Positions 5,782-6,357 of a stretch of 6,357 nucleotides of DNA are shown piece after piece. The stretch comes from Ardenticatenia bacterium (GTDB lineage: Bacteria; Chloroflexota; Anaerolineae; Aggregatilineales; Ch27). The notes beneath the pieces were generated by a model. The model saw only the letters and a list, made by a program, of their open reading frames with translations. It did no database searches and was not told where the DNA came from. Positions within the stretch are counted from its first letter, which is position 1. Each line of letters opens with the position of its first letter. The position numbers and the translations under genes are program-made. The DNA lies in assembly GCA_026983935.1 (NCBI GenBank), contig JALSTC010000818.1:1-6357 (forward strand), read 5' to 3'.

Positions 5782-6357
5782 ATGGCAACACTCATGTCCC
5801 AGCAGGCCCGGGTTTTTGAAGCGCAGATCACGCAGACGGTGCGGCTCGGCTATCTGCTGCACCTGCCGGAAGCATACGATGAGGGGCGCGGCACGAAGTG
5901 GCCGCTGATTCTGTTCCTGCATGGTATGGGAGAGCGGGGCAGCGATCTGGAGGCCATCAAAAAGCACGGCATCCCCAAGGTCGTGGAAACACGCCCGGAT
6001 TTTCCCTTCATCACCGTTTCGCCGCAGTGCCCCCTGGATCACACATGGCTGGACTTCCTGCCTGCCCTGATTCTGCTGCTGGACGACGTCAGCGCGTCGT
6101 ATGCCGTTGATCCAGACCGCGTATACCTGACCGGTCTGAGCATGGGCGGCTTCGGCACGTGGTATCTGGCAGCGGCCTATCCGGAGCGGTTCACAGCCAT
6201 CGCCCCGATCTGCGGCGGCGGCGACCCGGCCCACGGCTTCCCGGAGAAGGTCTGTGCTTTGAAGGATGTGCCGGTCTGGGTGTTTCACGGCGGCAAGGAT
6301 GACGTCGTGCCTCTGGAGTCGTCGGAAGTGCTGGTGGAAACCCTGCGGGCCTGCGGC
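5782..6357 (+). CDS. Alpha/beta-hydrolase, predicted esterase/peptidase type (partial, 3' end missing)
   Basis: This gene runs off the right edge. The first 192 codons are open and encode an alpha/beta-hydrolase of the dienelactone hydrolase / polyhydroxybutyrate-depolymerase-like esterase type. HGMGERG (47-53) forms the oxyanion-hole region. The nucleophile elbow is GLSMGGFG (118-125) with S120. The acid residue lies in FHGGKDDVVP (168-177), most likely D173. The catalytic histidine should lie beyond the window. There is no signal peptide, so it is probably cytoplasmic. I chose ATG 5782, preceded by GGAAAGGA; ATG 5794 in the same frame is a reasonable alternative with a longer spacing. It is the third gene of the HD-HAD operon. 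The substrate is unknown; esters of small metabolites are typical for the fold. Confidence 0.87.
   Translation, partial: MATLMSQQARVFEAQITQTVRLGYLLHLPEAYDEGRGTKWPLILFLHGMGERGSDLEAIKKHGIPKVVETRPDFPFITVSPQCPLDHTWLDFLPALILLLDDVSASYAVDPDRVYLTGLSMGGFGTWYLAAAYPERFTAIAPICGGGDPAHGFPEKVCALKDVPVWVFHGGKDDVVPLESSEVLVETLRACG

Noticed and set aside
5032..6288. A 418-codon open frame on the minus strand opposite the HAD and esterase genes
   Set aside because: It is antisense to two genes with intact catalytic motifs. Its translation is rich in Arg, Gln, His and Pro with no recognisable domain, typical of a shadow frame in GC-rich coding DNA.

Overview
The window looks like an ordinary housekeeping or accessory stretch of a moderately GC-rich bacterial chromosome. 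Genes are short, tightly packed and grouped into small operons, with clear Shine-Dalgarno sequences and two clean intrinsic terminators. The soluble GAF-PAS histidine kinase with an AHDLRNPLG H-box, the single-receiver regulator and the style of the hypothetical proteins remind me of Chloroflexota (Anaerolineae-like). This is an impression from protein style, not a proven assignment. I see no phage, transposon, CRISPR, rRNA or tRNA sequence, and no intergenic gap longer than about 210 bases.

Region 1 (1-1439, minus strand) is a three-gene operon read right to left. It holds a half-length TauE/SafE membrane permease (1077-1439), a class I SAM-dependent methyltransferase with a GTG start (265-1062), and the N-terminal 85 codons of a protein with a paired-cysteine motif that continues beyond the left edge (1-257). 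Region 2 (1536-2182, minus) is a single gene for a 191-residue four-helix membrane protein of unknown function. It has its own ribosome binding site and an intrinsic terminator at 1536-1565.

Region 3 (2183-4437) is a signalling locus. An AT-rich promoter island of about 180 bases separates the membrane protein from a divergently transcribed stand-alone CheY-like receiver (2360-2725, plus). Converging on it is a 544-residue soluble GAF-PAS-HisKA-HATPase_c histidine kinase (2803-4437, minus). The two convergent genes share one bidirectional terminator (2754-2784).

Region 4 (4438-6357, plus) starts with a roughly 208-base divergent leader. It then runs into an apparent operon of three genes: a small HD hydrolase of the RelA/SpoT hydrolase-domain type (4646-5098), a HAD phosphatase or phosphomutase whose start overlaps the HD stop (5095-5763), and an alpha/beta-hydrolase cut off by the right edge (5782-6357).

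The receiver and kinase are the obvious functional pair, though their pairing is inferred from position. The HD-HAD-esterase operon looks like small-metabolite hydrolysis or turnover. I found no convincing new multi-gene system. The items most worth a second look are the convergent two-component arrangement, the HD enzyme lacking the Rel guanine-contact arginine, the unknown four-helix membrane protein beside the regulator, and a possible G/C-run switch in the HD gene leader.
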